NCBI RefSeq assembly: GCF_035984655.1
Contig: NZ_JAXCHT010000016.1
Span: 1 to 64,000, forward strand
DNA length: 64,000 nucleotides
Reading direction: 5' to 3'
DNA from: Actimicrobium sp035984655
GTDB taxonomy: Bacteria > Pseudomonadota > Gammaproteobacteria > Burkholderiales > Burkholderiaceae_D
Shown here: positions 34,081-43,867 of the stretch, piece by piece
How the letters are laid out: every line of letters begins with the position of its first letter
How positions within the stretch are numbered: the first letter of the stretch is position 1
Notes under the pieces: generated by a model
Database searches by the model: none
Seen by the model: only the letters and a program-made list of their open reading frames with translations
Told to the model about the DNA's origin: nothing
Translations under genes and position numbers: made by a program

Positions 34081-35394
34081 TCAGGCGAAGGTGTCGACCA
34101 GCCCATTGCCGGACTGTGTGATGCGGCTGCTGGCAGGCGCACTGGTGGTCGCGGCGGAATCAAAGGACGCGCCGCTGCCACGCCGCGATCCTGCGGTGTT
34201 GCGCGCTGCGCCGTCCTGATTCGGATTGCCCGAGCCGACGCTGGTCTGGCCAAGCGTGACCCCAGCGTCGCTGAGCATTTCGCGCAGTTTTGGCAGCGCT
34301 GCCTCAAGTGCCTGACGTACTTCAGGTTGGGTGGAAAAAAAGCTGGCGTCGGCCTGACCGTTGGTGACCTGCAACACAACCTGCAACGGACCGAGGTCCG
34401 GCGGGTTCAGCGTCAGTGAGGCCGACTGTTCGCCACCGGCGACCAGCCAGACCACCCGTTGTCCCAGCGCCTGATCCCAGCCGTTGTTGCCGACCTGGGG
34501 CGCCAGCACATTGCCCGGGTGCGGGCCGGCTGGCGGCGTGATGGCCAATGCCAGTTGTTGCAGCTGCGGCAGCACGTTGCTGGCCGTCGGTGTCGTTGCG
34601 GTCAGCACCTGGGTCGATTTCAGCGTCGCAGCCTCTCCCTCTGACTTGGCTGTGACTGTCTTGCCGGGCGCGGCGGTGAAGCTGTCGGCTCCCTTGACGG
34701 AGGCATCGCGGGCCGGTCCCTCGGCGGTGCCGGTGTCGATCGCAGCGGCTTTGGCCGACGCCGTACCTGCGGCGGTGGCACCGGGCAGCAGAGCCGGCAA
34801 GGCGGCCTTGCCCTGGGCTGCATCGCTGGCTGCTTTCTTGGCATCGGTGGCGCTGTCGGCCGAATTGGCAGCAATTTGCACGGGCTCGCTGTCGGCCGCG
34901 GCACCAGCGGCAACAGTGGCTTCCGGACTGGTCGCCTTGGCAACACCTTGGGTCGCACTGGCGACCAGCGCGAGAATCGCCGCCGATGCAGCCAGCGCGG
35001 CATCGGTGGCGCTGACGGGGGCTGTCGCATCCTGTTGCTCGACCGGCTTGTCCTTGGTGTCGTCCTTGCCCTTGACTGCCGGTGCTGCTGGCGTCGCTGC
35101 TGGCGGCGCAGCAGCGACGGTGTCGCCCGCGCCGGCATTGGCGGTGCTGTTGGGCGATCCGCTCGTGTTGTCGGTCTTGCTGGCGCTGGAGGCATTGACC
35201 TTGTCGTTGCGCGCCGGCGCCGGTTTGGCGGTCTCGGCCACACGGGTTGACTGGTGCTCCGCCTGCCGTTCGCTGACCTGGCGCGACAGCACCTGGCCGA
35301 ACTGCTGGTCCGCACTCAGCCCGTCGTTCTGCCGCTGGGATGGCGTCGGGGTGGCATTGAAATTCGGCAGGGTGTGGACGGGAGGCGTTTGCAT
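34081..35394 (-). CDS. fliK: flagellar hook-length control protein FliK
   Basis: A 437-residue protein. Residues 1 to about 290 are a low-complexity Ala/Thr/Ser/Pro/Lys-rich ruler region. The C-terminal Flg_hook domain (SLTLNPPDLGPLQVVLQVTNGQADASFFSTQPEVRQALEAALPKLREMLSDAGVTLGQTSV) triggers the FlhB switch. It lies at the end of the fliFGHIJK unit. A second protein with the same architecture begins at the window's right edge. Confidence 0.92.
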   Translation of the reverse strand: MQTPPVHTLPNFNATPTPSQRQNDGLSADQQFGQVLSRQVSERQAEHQSTRVAETAKPAPARNDKVNASSASKTDNTSGSPNSTANAGAGDTVAAAPPAATPAAPAVKGKDDTKDKPVEQQDATAPVSATDAALAASAAILALVASATQGVAKATSPEATVAAGAAADSEPVQIAANSADSATDAKKAASDAAQGKAALPALLPGATAAGTASAKAAAIDTGTAEGPARDASVKGADSFTAAPGKTVTAKSEGEAATLKSTQVLTATTPTASNVLPQLQQLALAITPPAGPHPGNVLAPQVGNNGWDQALGQRVVWLVAGGEQSASLTLNPPDLGPLQVVLQVTNGQADASFFSTQPEVRQALEAALPKLREMLSDAGVTLGQTSVGSGNPNQDGAARNTAGSRRGSGASFDSAATTSAPASSRITQSGNGLVDTFA

Positions 35395-35414
35395 GATGGG
35401 TTCAGGCCGGGTTA

Positions 35415-35855
35415 TTAGCGTTTGTACAGGTTGGCGCGTGCCGCGTGTTCGTCCGTGGCTTTCTGGTCGCGCTTCGCTTCCTTGCGTTGTTCTTCCTTCA
35501 GCGCCCGCGACGCCAGCGTGCCATACGACATGCGCTTGCGTTCGCTGGCCTGCCAGGCAGTGCGCGCTTCCTCGATGCGCCGTTTCGCGTCCAGCAACAC
35601 CAACTGCTGGCTGGAAGCGGCGTTGTCGAGCTTGTCGATGAACAGCTGAAAATTGCGGTAGCCCGAGGCACTCAGTCCGACTGACAGATTGTCCTGGAAA
35701 CGCGCCGCGTACTCGTCGCGGTAACGCAGCAGCAAATTCAGTTTTTCAGTGACTTCGTCGCAGGCACGGATCGCGTGGCCCAGACGTTTGGCGGCCTCGT
35801 CGGTTTCTTTCACCGCGAGTTCTATCAAGGTATCGATTGCTGAGGAGGTGGCCAT
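35415..35855 (-). CDS. fliJ: flagellar export protein FliJ
   Basis: A 146-residue protein that is almost entirely helical coiled coil, with the FliJ pattern (TDEAAKRLGHAIRACDEVTEKLNLLLRYRDEYAARF). It links the FliI ATPase ring to FlhA and escorts chaperones. Placed between fliI and fliK as usual. Confidence 0.93.
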   Translation of the reverse strand: MATSSAIDTLIELAVKETDEAAKRLGHAIRACDEVTEKLNLLLRYRDEYAARFQDNLSVGLSASGYRNFQLFIDKLDNAASSQQLVLLDAKRRIEEARTAWQASERKRMSYGTLASRALKEEQRKEAKRDQKATDEHAARANLYKR

Positions 35856-35887
35856 AGGAATTGATTATCTGCCGCAATGCTGGCGTG

Positions 35888-37294
35888 TCATCCGCCGAAC
35901 AGGCCGGCAAGTTGGGTCATGCTCTCGTTTATGTCAGAGCGCTCGTTGATCCCCTGCTGCAGGAAGGCTTCGATCCGCGTGTTCAGCACGATGGCCTCGT
36001 CCAGCACCGGATCCGAGCCGGCACTGTAGGCGCCCACGCTGATCAGGTCGCGATTGCGCTGATAGCGCGAATACAACTGCTTCAGGCGGCGCGTCAGCTT
36101 CTGGTGTTCCGGCGAGGTGATGCTGTGCATTGCGCGGCTGATCGACTGTTCGATGTCGATGGCCGGGTAATGACCGGATTCGGCCAGTTGCCGGTCCAGC
36201 ACGATGTGACCGTCGAGAATCGCGCGCGCGGCGTCGGCAATCGGATCCTGCTGGTCATCGCCCTCGGTCAGCACGGTGTAAAACGCCGTGATCGAACCGC
36301 CGCCTTCGCGTCCGTTGCCGGCGCGCTCGACCAATGCGGGCAGTTTGGCGAATACCGATGGCGGGTAGCCCTTGGTGGCGGGCGGTTCGCCAATGGCCAG
36401 CGCGATTTCACGCTGCGCCATTGCATACCGCGTCAGCGAATCCATGATCATCAGCACATGCTTGCCCTGATCGCGGAAATGCTCGGCAATCGCGGTGGTA
36501 TACGCGGCGCCCTGCAGACGCAGCAGCGGCGGCGTGTCGGCCGGCGCCGCCACCACCACCGAGCGGGCCATGCCTTCCGGCCCGAGAATCTGCTCGATGA
36601 ATTCCTTGACCTCGCGGCCGCGTTCGCCGATCAACCCGACCACGATCACGTCAGCGGTGGTGTAGCGCGCCATCATCCCGAGCAACACGCTTTTGCCCAC
36701 GCCCGAACCGGCAAACAGCCCCATGCGCTGGCCGCGGCCGACCGTGAGCATGCTGTTGATGGCGCGCACGCCGACGTCGAGGACCTCGACGATCGGCGCG
36801 CGCGTCAGCGGATTGGCGGCGCGCACATTGAGTGGCGCCGCGTGGCTGGTCAGCAGCGGGCCAAGGTTATCCAGCGGGCGGCCGGCGCCATCGAGCACGC
36901 GGCCCAGCAATTCATCGCCGACCGGCAAATGGCGGCCGCGATCACTCGGGCGACGGCGCGGATGGTCGATCGATCCGGGGCGGGGCAGCGAGTGCACCAC
37001 TTCGACCGGAAACACGCGGGTGCCCGGCACCACGCCTTCGACATCGCTCTGCGGCATCAGGAATAATTTTTCATTGTCGAAGCCGACCACCTCGGCCTCG
37101 ATGCGTGCGCCGTTCGGCAGCGGCACCGTGCAGGCGCTGCCAACGGCCAGCTTCAGTCCGACTGCTTCCATCACCAGCCCGGCAACGCGCGTGACGCGCC
37201 CCGACACCAGCATCGGTTCGGCAATCAACAGGAGCTCGCTGCAGTCGCGCAGGTAGGATTGCCAGTGCGCCTTGCGCGTGGCGCCGGCGTTCAT
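35888..37294 (-). CDS. fliI: flagellum-specific ATPase FliI
   Basis: A 468-residue ATPase of the type III/F1-beta family. Walker A is AGSGVGKS at 195-202, and GLIGERGREVKEFIE and IMDSLTRYAMAQREIALAIGEPPATKGYPPSVF motifs are intact. It energises substrate unfolding and loading at the export gate. The ATG overlaps the fliH stop by 4 bases. Confidence 0.97.
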   Translation of the reverse strand: MNAGATRKAHWQSYLRDCSELLLIAEPMLVSGRVTRVAGLVMEAVGLKLAVGSACTVPLPNGARIEAEVVGFDNEKLFLMPQSDVEGVVPGTRVFPVEVVHSLPRPGSIDHPRRRPSDRGRHLPVGDELLGRVLDGAGRPLDNLGPLLTSHAAPLNVRAANPLTRAPIVEVLDVGVRAINSMLTVGRGQRMGLFAGSGVGKSVLLGMMARYTTADVIVVGLIGERGREVKEFIEQILGPEGMARSVVVAAPADTPPLLRLQGAAYTTAIAEHFRDQGKHVLMIMDSLTRYAMAQREIALAIGEPPATKGYPPSVFAKLPALVERAGNGREGGGSITAFYTVLTEGDDQQDPIADAARAILDGHIVLDRQLAESGHYPAIDIEQSISRAMHSITSPEHQKLTRRLKQLYSRYQRNRDLISVGAYSAGSDPVLDEAIVLNTRIEAFLQQGINERSDINESMTQLAGLFGG

Positions 37295-37947
37295 GGGTCG
37301 AGCCAGCCGGAGTTCTGGCCGAGTGCGACCGACAGGCGATGCCAGCGGGTTTCGAGGCTGGCGTCAATCTGGTTGCTGGCGGTTTCAATGCGGCAGCCGC
37401 CGCGTTGCAGATGGGAGTCCTCGGCGATGCGCCAACCGGCCTTGTCGAGTTCGTCATGCATCTGTTGCTTGACCAGCATCGCATCCTCCGGCTGCAGGTA
37501 CAGCACCGCCGGCTGGTGCAGGCTGGGCAGATAGCGAATCGCTTCGGTCACGATCGGCAACACCAGTTCCGGCTTGATATCGAGTGCCGTCTTGAGCATG
37601 GCCCGGGCCAGGTCGAGTGTGAGTCGCAGCAGGTCGTCGGCGATGAGGGCATCCGCGCGGGTCGCTTCAAGTCCCAGCGAGACTGCCAGCAGGCGCAGCT
37701 GGTCAGCTTCGCCGCTGGCCTGCCGGCGTCCTTCTTCGAGGCCCTCGGCACGGCCTTCCGCCAGCCCGATGGCATGACCCTTCAAGCGCGCCACTTCGCG
37801 GATTTCAGCTTGCTCTTCGATCGTCACGCGCGCCACGACAGGCGTGTTGACCACCGGATTGGCACTCGGCCGGGTGTCGCCGAACGACGCCATTTCCCAC
37901 CGCTGATAGGCCGATTGCTGGCCTTTCGGGATGGGCGCGTCAGACAT
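37291..37947 (-). CDS. fliH: flagellar assembly protein FliH
   Basis: A 218-residue protein. The centre shows the FliH Gly-repeat type helix (ARLKGHAIGLAEGRAEGLEEGRR), followed by the V1/HrpE-like C-terminal domain. It is the FliI regulator/stator that tethers the ATPase to the C-ring. It overlaps fliG by 8 bases and fliI by 4. Confidence 0.94.
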   Translation of the reverse strand: MSDAPIPKGQQSAYQRWEMASFGDTRPSANPVVNTPVVARVTIEEQAEIREVARLKGHAIGLAEGRAEGLEEGRRQASGEADQLRLLAVSLGLEATRADALIADDLLRLTLDLARAMLKTALDIKPELVLPIVTEAIRYLPSLHQPAVLYLQPEDAMLVKQQMHDELDKAGWRIAEDSHLQRGGCRIETASNQIDASLETRWHRLSVALGQNSGWLDP

Positions 37948-38941
37948 ACGCGTCGTCGCCTTTTGCGCCTAACTGAATCTGGCCTTCGTCGGACAGCCGG
38001 CGCACCGTCTGCAGGATTTCCTTTTGCTGGGCTTCGACTTCGGACAGGCGCACCGGTCCCTTCGATTCCAGATCCTCGCGCATCATTTCGGCCGCGCGGG
38101 TCGACATGTTCTTGAAGATTTTCTCGCGCAGGTCGACATTGGCGCCCTTGAGCGCGATGATCAGCGACTCGGATTGCACCTCGCGCAAAATCACCTGGAT
38201 GCCGCGGTCATCGATGTCCATGATGTTATCGAACACGAACATCTCGTCCATGATCTTCTGCGCCATGTCGCTGTCGTAATTCTTCAGATTGGTCAGCACC
38301 GATTGCTCATTGTCACCCGACAAAAAGTTCAGGATTTCGGCCGCCGCGCGGATGCCACCCATCGGTTTTTTCTTCAGGCTCTCATTGCCGGTCAACAGCT
38401 TGGTCAGCACTTCATTGAGTTCCCGCAGCGCCGCCGGTTGCACGCCGTCGAGCGTGGCGATGCGCAGCACCACGTCATTGCGCAGCCGTTCGGTAAAGTG
38501 GTCGAGGATTTCGCAGGCGTGATAGCGCTCCAGATGGACCAGAATGGTGGCGATGATCTGCGGATGTTCGTTACGCACCAGTTCGGCGACCGATTGCGAA
38601 TCCATCCACTTCAGGCTTTCGATACCGCTGGCGTCGCGTGCACCGAGGATACGGTTCAGCAGCGACGACGCCTTGTCGTCGCCCAGCGCCTTGGTCAGCA
38701 CAGTGCGAATGTATTCGTCCGAATCCAGTCCGAGCGACGAGCTCGCTTCGGTTTCGACCCGAAAATCGCTGAGGACTTTTTCCAGTTCCTGATTGCCCAC
38801 CGCTTTCATGCTCGACATGGCCGCGCCCAGCTTTTGCACTTCGCGCGGACTCAGATACTTCATCACTTCTGCAGCTTCGTCTTCGCCAAGGGCAAGCATC
38901 AGGATCGCGCCTTTTTGAACACCATCATCACTCATTGCCAT
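37940..38941 (-). CDS. fliG: flagellar motor switch protein FliG
   Basis: A 333-residue rotor protein with N-terminal, middle and C-terminal armadillo-like domains. The EHPQ motif (NEHPQIIATILVHLE) and the charged torque helix (IMDIDDRGIQVILREVQSESLIIALKGA) are intact. It bridges the MS-ring (FliF) and stators. It overlaps fliF by 14 bases. Confidence 0.98.
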   Translation of the reverse strand: MAMSDDGVQKGAILMLALGEDEAAEVMKYLSPREVQKLGAAMSSMKAVGNQELEKVLSDFRVETEASSSLGLDSDEYIRTVLTKALGDDKASSLLNRILGARDASGIESLKWMDSQSVAELVRNEHPQIIATILVHLERYHACEILDHFTERLRNDVVLRIATLDGVQPAALRELNEVLTKLLTGNESLKKKPMGGIRAAAEILNFLSGDNEQSVLTNLKNYDSDMAQKIMDEMFVFDNIMDIDDRGIQVILREVQSESLIIALKGANVDLREKIFKNMSTRAAEMMREDLESKGPVRLSEVEAQQKEILQTVRRLSDEGQIQLGAKGDDAYV

Positions 38942-40589
38942 TCACCCAATTTTTGACGACGTTGGCGACCACCTTCGGGTCATCCTTCGCCATTTTTTTT
39001 GCCATGTCCAGATTGTGCTGATAATTGTGCGGCCGGACTTCCACCGGTTCGTCGCCCTGCACCGGTTCATCGTCGCTGACGACGTCAACCATCGGCGTGT
39101 GCTTGACGGGCGGCGTACTCAGCTTCTTGATCATTGGCTTGAGTACGCCGAAGAACAGATACAGCAGCACTGCCGCGCCGATCAGGTACTTGCCGACATC
39201 CTTGGCAAGCTGCAGCGTCTCCGGTTTTTTCCAGATTGGCTCTTCCGGAATGACCTCTTTGGCAAGTCCGGCAAACGGGCTGTTGACCACGTTGAGCGTA
39301 TCGCCGCGTTCCTTGTTGAAGCCCATTGCTTCCTTGACCAGATCGGTGATTTGCAGGCGCTCGGCATCGCTCAATGGGGTCGGTACGACTTTACCAGCCT
39401 TATCCGTGACTTGCTTGTAATTAACGACTACTGCGACCGAAATACGCTTCACGCCGCCCATCGGCTGCTGTACATAGTGGACCGTCTTGTCGACTTCATA
39501 ATTAATCGTCGAATCCTTCTGCGACGGTCCCGCCGCGGCTGCTGCTGCGGCCGCTGCTGCTGCGGCCTTTTCCGCTGGCGTGGTCGGCGTTCCCGGTGCA
39601 ACGATCGGGGCGGTCGAGGTCGCGCCCGGCTGGTTGGTCAGTGCGCCCGGCACGCCGCCATTTTCGGCCTTGGCGCCTTGCGACTCGCTGGTTTGCTGGC
39701 TGCGAATCGAGGACTGGTTGGGCGGTCCGTTTGGCTTGTAGGTTTCGACAGCCTGCTCGCTGTTGGAAAAGTCGATGTCGGCGGTGGCTTCGGCGCGCAC
39801 GTTGTTGGGTCCGACAATCGGTGTGATGATCGACTCGATGCGCCGGGCAATGTTCTGCTGGACTTCCTGGACATATTTCAGCTGGGTCGGGTCGAGGCCA
39901 TTGGCCTTGGCCGATTTGTCGGGATTCGACAGCAGGTTGCCGTTCTGATCGATGACGCTGATGTTGCCGGGGGGGAGTTCAGGCACGCTGCTGGCGACCA
40001 GATGGACGATCGCGCTGACCTGCTGTTCACTGAGGCTGCGGCCTGGATGCAGATTCAACACTACCGAGGCGGTTGGCTTTTGCTGGTCGCGCACGAATAC
40101 GGACGATTTCGGCAACGCCAGATGGACGCGCGCACCTTCCACTGCGCCGATGGATTGAATCGAGCGCGCCAACTCGCCTTCCAGCGCACGCTGGAAATTT
40201 ACCTGTTCGAGAAACTGCGAGACGCCGAGCTTCTGGTTTTCCATCAGTTCAAAGCCGACATTGCCGCCTTTTGGCAAGCCCTGCGCGGCAATGCGCAAAC
40301 GCGCGTCATGCACCTGATTGGCGGGCACCAGGATTGCGCCGCCGCCCTCGGCAAACCGGTACGGCACGTTCATCTGTTGCAACTGAGTAACGATCGCACC
40401 GCCGTCCTTGTCGGAATAATTGGCAAACAGGACACGGTAATCGGGCTGCTGGCTCCACATCCAGACGCCGGCCATGACTGCGATCACGATCGCTGCCCCC
40501 AACATCATGAGCAGGTTGCGCCCGCCCTGCGACTCGGCGAAGCCGAGTAACGCATTCTGCGGCGCGGCGTTTTCGGCGATCACTGCCAT
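38928..40589 (-). CDS. fliF: flagellar MS-ring protein FliF
   Basis: A 553-residue protein from ATG 40589 with AGGGAG upstream. There are two transmembrane helices (MMLGAAIVIAVMAGVWMW near 30; YLIGAAVLLYLFFGVL near 445), periplasmic ring-building motifs between them, an Ala-rich spacer, and a C-terminal FliG-binding tail (NYQHNLDMAKKMAKDDPKVVANVVKNWV). It is the base on which the flagellum assembles and the first gene of the fliFGHIJK unit. Confidence 0.97.
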   Translation of the reverse strand: MAVIAENAAPQNALLGFAESQGGRNLLMMLGAAIVIAVMAGVWMWSQQPDYRVLFANYSDKDGGAIVTQLQQMNVPYRFAEGGGAILVPANQVHDARLRIAAQGLPKGGNVGFELMENQKLGVSQFLEQVNFQRALEGELARSIQSIGAVEGARVHLALPKSSVFVRDQQKPTASVVLNLHPGRSLSEQQVSAIVHLVASSVPELPPGNISVIDQNGNLLSNPDKSAKANGLDPTQLKYVQEVQQNIARRIESIITPIVGPNNVRAEATADIDFSNSEQAVETYKPNGPPNQSSIRSQQTSESQGAKAENGGVPGALTNQPGATSTAPIVAPGTPTTPAEKAAAAAAAAAAAAGPSQKDSTINYEVDKTVHYVQQPMGGVKRISVAVVVNYKQVTDKAGKVVPTPLSDAERLQITDLVKEAMGFNKERGDTLNVVNSPFAGLAKEVIPEEPIWKKPETLQLAKDVGKYLIGAAVLLYLFFGVLKPMIKKLSTPPVKHTPMVDVVSDDEPVQGDEPVEVRPHNYQHNLDMAKKMAKDDPKVVANVVKNWVNGNE

Positions 40590-40769
40590 GATGAAGCTCC
40601 CTGGATACTGCGATTGATCGATTCGTGTTTCATAATTTCCCTGGTGAAAGATATCCACGCTGATCGTGATTGTCGCGCAGACCAGTCATTTCAATCCTTT
40701 GAGAAGAGCAATATTTACCGTAGTGCTCGTATCAGCGCGTCCCGGTGCCGATGCTAATGTGGGACGGTG

Positions 40770-40800
40770 AAAAAACCGCCCGGGGTTGCCCAAGGCGGTT
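40770..40800 (-). terminator. terminator-like hairpin in the fliF leader
   Basis: Reading the minus strand: AACCGCC, a 13-base loop region, GGCGGTT, then a run of T (A-run 40770-40775 on plus). It lies between divergent fliE and fliF, about 180 bases upstream of the fliF start and oriented to stop transcripts heading into fliF. It could be an attenuator or a barrier to antisense transcription from fliE. On the plus strand there is no T-run. Confidence 0.55.
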
Positions 40801-40824
40801 CTGAAAAATCAGGACGGAGCACAC

Positions 40825-41166
40825 ATGAAAACTTCAATGATCGATTCGAGCCGGATCGAAGCCATGATCAGCCAGCTCAAAGCCGCCGCCACAAAGCCGC
40901 AGAGCGGTGTTGACGCCGTCGGCGGCACTGCTGCGAGCGGCAAGGTTGGCTTTGCCGATGCGCTCAAGGCGTCCCTTGATGGCGTCAACGCCTCGCAGAA
41001 AAGTGCAGAAGGGCTGGGATCGCGCTTCGCGCTGGGCGACGACAAGGTCAGCCTGTCCGATGTCATGATCGCCTCCCAAAAAGCCAATATCGGTTTCCAG
41101 GCAACCATCCAGGTGCGTAACAAGCTGGTGTCAGCCTATCAGGACATCATGAACATGCAGATTTAG
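40825..41166 (+). CDS. fliE: flagellar hook-basal body protein FliE
   Basis: A 113-residue protein from ATG 40825 with CGGAG upstream. The C-terminal half LGDDKVSLSDVMIASQKANI, GFQATIQVRNKLVSAYQDIMNMQI is the FliE signature. It is the first exported rod component, connecting the MS-ring to FlgB. It is transcribed alone, divergently from fliF. Confidence 0.96.
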   Translation: MKTSMIDSSRIEAMISQLKAAATKPQSGVDAVGGTAASGKVGFADALKASLDGVNASQKSAEGLGSRFALGDDKVSLSDVMIASQKANIGFQATIQVRNKLVSAYQDIMNMQI

Positions 41167-41728
41167 GCGCCATGGCAACATCGATGGGGATTTGCGGCAC
41201 TCGTGTCGCTGCCTCCCGGTAACTTCTGATTGACGCGTCCGATTGGCGCGACATCAATCGCAAAATTCTGCAAGAAATGCGGCCGAACGGTTGCATTCAC
41301 AGCGTCGGCCCGACAAGATAATTGTCGAGGGCGCCCTGTCACTTCGTGGTCCGCGAGGTGTTCGATCCTCCCGGAAATACCAACCCTCCCTGATTCTCAT
41401 TTAGTTCGTTTTGCGGGCCTCAATGTTTAATTTTGACATTTATGTAACTATTTGACGACAAAACAACAATGAGTTGGCAATATAAATCAGGCGATACATT
41501 GACGTTAATAAAGTGATCCGACACCATTGGTCCAATGCTTGCAGGACCGGGCGCATCGATTTCTTCATGTTGCATGGCGAGGTTGATTTGCCCGCATTCC
41601 CATAGCAGTCGACTCGTCAATTTCCTCAAGGTTTCGCGGGGTGACATTCTTGAAGAAATTGATTCCAGGTGCATTTTTTCAGCAACGCGGCGAGCTCCTG
41701 TTTCGCTGTTCTCTTCAAGGAATTTTCA
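41167..41728. other. non-coding stretch with porin leader
   Basis: About 560 bases without a convincing gene; short frames lack ribosome-binding sites and family motifs. From about 41,400 it becomes AT-rich, as expected for the promoter and leader region of the porin gene, but no single promoter could be assigned with confidence. Confidence 0.5.
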
Positions 41729-42799
41729 ATGAAATATTCAACACTTGCAGTTTTGCTCATCGGCGCCGCATCAGGTACCGCGATGGCGCAAACCAATGTC
41801 ACTGTGTACGGGATTGCCGACGTCGGTCTCGTCGCCGAGCGTGGCAGTGCAGCGGGTTCGGTGAGCAAACTTACCAGTGGCATCGCGTCAGGCTCGCGGC
41901 TGGGTTTCCGCGGCACTGAGGATCTGGGCGGGGGACTGGCGGCCAATTTCTTGCTTGAAACCGGCATCGCCATCGACGCCGGCGGATTTAACCAAAGTAA
42001 TACCGCATTCGGTCGCCAGGCATTCGTCGGCCTGTCCGGCGGATTCGGCGCCCTGACATTGGGTCGCCAATATACGCCGCAATATCTGACGCTGGTCCTG
42101 GCCGATCCTTTCGGCACAGGTCTTGCCGGTGACGCCGCCAACATCATGCCGAACACCGGCGATGCAGCCAGCCGGATGAACAACACCATCAAGTACGCGT
42201 CACCGAATCTGCAGGGATTCACGGGCGAAGTGGCGTATGGCTTCGGCGAAGTCGCAGGCAGCACCAAGGCAGCACGCCAGTACGGCGCGGCGATCGGTTA
42301 CGCCAACGGTCCAATCGCAGTTCGCCTTGGTTATCACAACCGCAACAACGATACCGCGACCGTGACCAATACGTCGGCCGCAAAGAACACCTTGCTGGCG
42401 CTGACTTACGACCTGAGCGTCGTCAAGCTGCATCTCGGTTACGGCGTCGACAAGGGCACCAACAGTTCGATCCTGCGCAATACAGGCAACCCGTACGGCA
42501 GTGCCGTCGCGCCAATCGCCTCCACCGATAGCCGCGACCTGCTGCTTGGCGTTACGGTGCCATTTGGCGTGCATACGCTTCTTGGATCCTACATTCGCAA
42601 GGATGACAAGACCGGCAATAACCGGGACGCCAACCAATGGGCAATCGGCTACCGCTACGCCTTGTCGAAGCGGACCGATTTGTATTCTTCCTATGCCCGC
42701 ATCAAGAACGACAATGGCGCCGGTTACACTGTCGGCAGTGCGATCGAAGCAGGGTCGGGCGACAAGGCCTTCAACGTTGGTGTGCGCCACACCTTCTGA
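41729..42799 (+). CDS. outer-membrane porin (general diffusion type, betaproteobacterial)
   Basis: A 356-residue protein from ATG 41729 with AAGG upstream. A signal peptide (MKYSTLAVLLIGAASGTAMA) is followed by TNVTVYGIADVGL and repeated amphipathic strands (GSRLGFRGTEDLGGGLAANFLLE, AFGRQAFVGLSGGFGALTLGRQYTPQY). It ends in aromatic F (VGVRHTF), the outer-membrane sorting signal. It forms a trimeric 16-strand diffusion channel. It has its own terminator. Confidence 0.95.
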   Translation: MKYSTLAVLLIGAASGTAMAQTNVTVYGIADVGLVAERGSAAGSVSKLTSGIASGSRLGFRGTEDLGGGLAANFLLETGIAIDAGGFNQSNTAFGRQAFVGLSGGFGALTLGRQYTPQYLTLVLADPFGTGLAGDAANIMPNTGDAASRMNNTIKYASPNLQGFTGEVAYGFGEVAGSTKAARQYGAAIGYANGPIAVRLGYHNRNNDTATVTNTSAAKNTLLALTYDLSVVKLHLGYGVDKGTNSSILRNTGNPYGSAVAPIASTDSRDLLLGVTVPFGVHTLLGSYIRKDDKTGNNRDANQWAIGYRYALSKRTDLYSSYARIKNDNGAGYTVGSAIEAGSGDKAFNVGVRHTF

Positions 42800-42824
42800 C
42801 CTGAAGCCGGGTTGACGAAACCAA

Positions 42825-42847
42825 AGCGCCTGCGGGCGCTTTTTTTT
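42825..42847 (+). terminator. intrinsic terminator of the porin gene
   Basis: Stem AGCGCC/GGCGCT with loop TGCG at 42825-42840, followed by seven T residues. Confidence 0.9.
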
Positions 42848-43025
42848 GTTTCGCACGGCAAATCCTGCCGACCAACGGTCCTCGACCATCGGCTGCGCCT
42901 GCCTCCAATCGACGCCAGCCGCCGTGTGGTGTATCCTCCGCTTGATTCCGATCCCTGACTTGTGTCGCGTTGCATGCCGCGCGACTGGTCCATTGTTCGC
43001 AATTTCGCGCTGACTGCCCAAGCCC

Positions 43026-43304
43026 ATGAAAAATTACTACGCCGTGCTCGGTCTGGACAGCGACGCATCGACCGCCGCGATCAAGAGTGCCTATCGCAAG
43101 AAGGCCTCCGAATTCCATCCTGACAAGAACACCGCAGCCGATGCACCCGACCGGTTTCGGGAAGTGCAGGAAGCCTATGACCTGCTGGCCGACGATGCGA
43201 ATCGCACCGCCTATGACGAAAGCCGTCGCCGCAGCCTGATTGAAATACCGCTGGAAGCTGCTGAAGACATCTGGAGAACCTATATGAACAAGGTGCTGCA
43301 ATGA
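43026..43304 (+). CDS. J-domain (DnaJ-like) protein
   Basis: A 92-residue protein that is almost only a J-domain: YYAVLGLDSDASTAAIKSAY, HPD at 31-33, and FREVQEAYDLLADDANRTAYD. There is no zinc-finger or substrate domain, so it should recruit and stimulate DnaK for a partner. It overlaps the next gene by ATGA and leads a run of unknown genes to 46,437, which suggests those proteins are its clients or partners. Confidence 0.85.
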   Translation: MKNYYAVLGLDSDASTAAIKSAYRKKASEFHPDKNTAADAPDRFREVQEAYDLLADDANRTAYDESRRRSLIEIPLEAAEDIWRTYMNKVLQ

Positions 43305-43828
43305 GCCTGTCCTATTTTTTTGAAGACCTGAACAAGGCATACAAGGCCGAGCTCGAAGATTTGCACAGCGACTCCGAGGGCAACGACGTACTGGCCAAAC
43401 GGCTCAAGGACAAACGTGCCCAGTTCACGTTGCTCATGCCAATGATCGATAGTGCCCCCGAGATGGTCGCGGTGGCATTTCATGGCGGCGTGCAGTTTAT
43501 GAATCTGCAAGCGTTGTACCTGTTATCGACCACCGAACCGGACGATTTTCCGGATTGGTCGCAGCTGCGCGATACCGTGCAATTTTCGACCTCGACGCAA
43601 AAACTGGCGGATCAGGTGTTGCAGGAACCGGGCGGCGAACGTTTTCTGATTACGACGATCTGTCTGGAATATTTGCACGGCAAGGCCGGGACCCCGCAAC
43701 GCGTCGAATCCGATGAGGAAGAGCACGATGAGGGCGAGAATGGCCGCAGCGATAACGATGAAGAAACCGATCTGGACGAAGCTGGCGCGGATTGGATGTC
43801 GCAGCAGGGTTTTGATCGCCGCGAATAA
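43301..43828 (+). CDS. hypothetical acidic protein, J-domain operon
   Basis: A 175-residue protein coupled to the J-domain gene by a 4-base overlap. Residues 1-130 look globular and mixed alpha/beta (FFEDLNKAYKAELEDL; VAVAFHGGVQFMNLQALYLLS). The last about 40 residues are a strongly acidic disordered tail (SDEEEHDEGENGRSDNDEETDLDE). I do not recognise the family. Confidence 0.7.
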   Translation: MSLSYFFEDLNKAYKAELEDLHSDSEGNDVLAKRLKDKRAQFTLLMPMIDSAPEMVAVAFHGGVQFMNLQALYLLSTTEPDDFPDWSQLRDTVQFSTSTQKLADQVLQEPGGERFLITTICLEYLHGKAGTPQRVESDEEEHDEGENGRSDNDEETDLDEAGADWMSQQGFDRRE

Positions 43829-43867
43829 CGTATCGGCACTTTTTCCATCTTTCCATACAGAGTTTTC

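Noticed and set aside
41420..41674. An 84-codon minus-strand frame before the porin gene
   Set aside because: No ribosome-binding site or family motif; the AT-rich region fits a promoter better.
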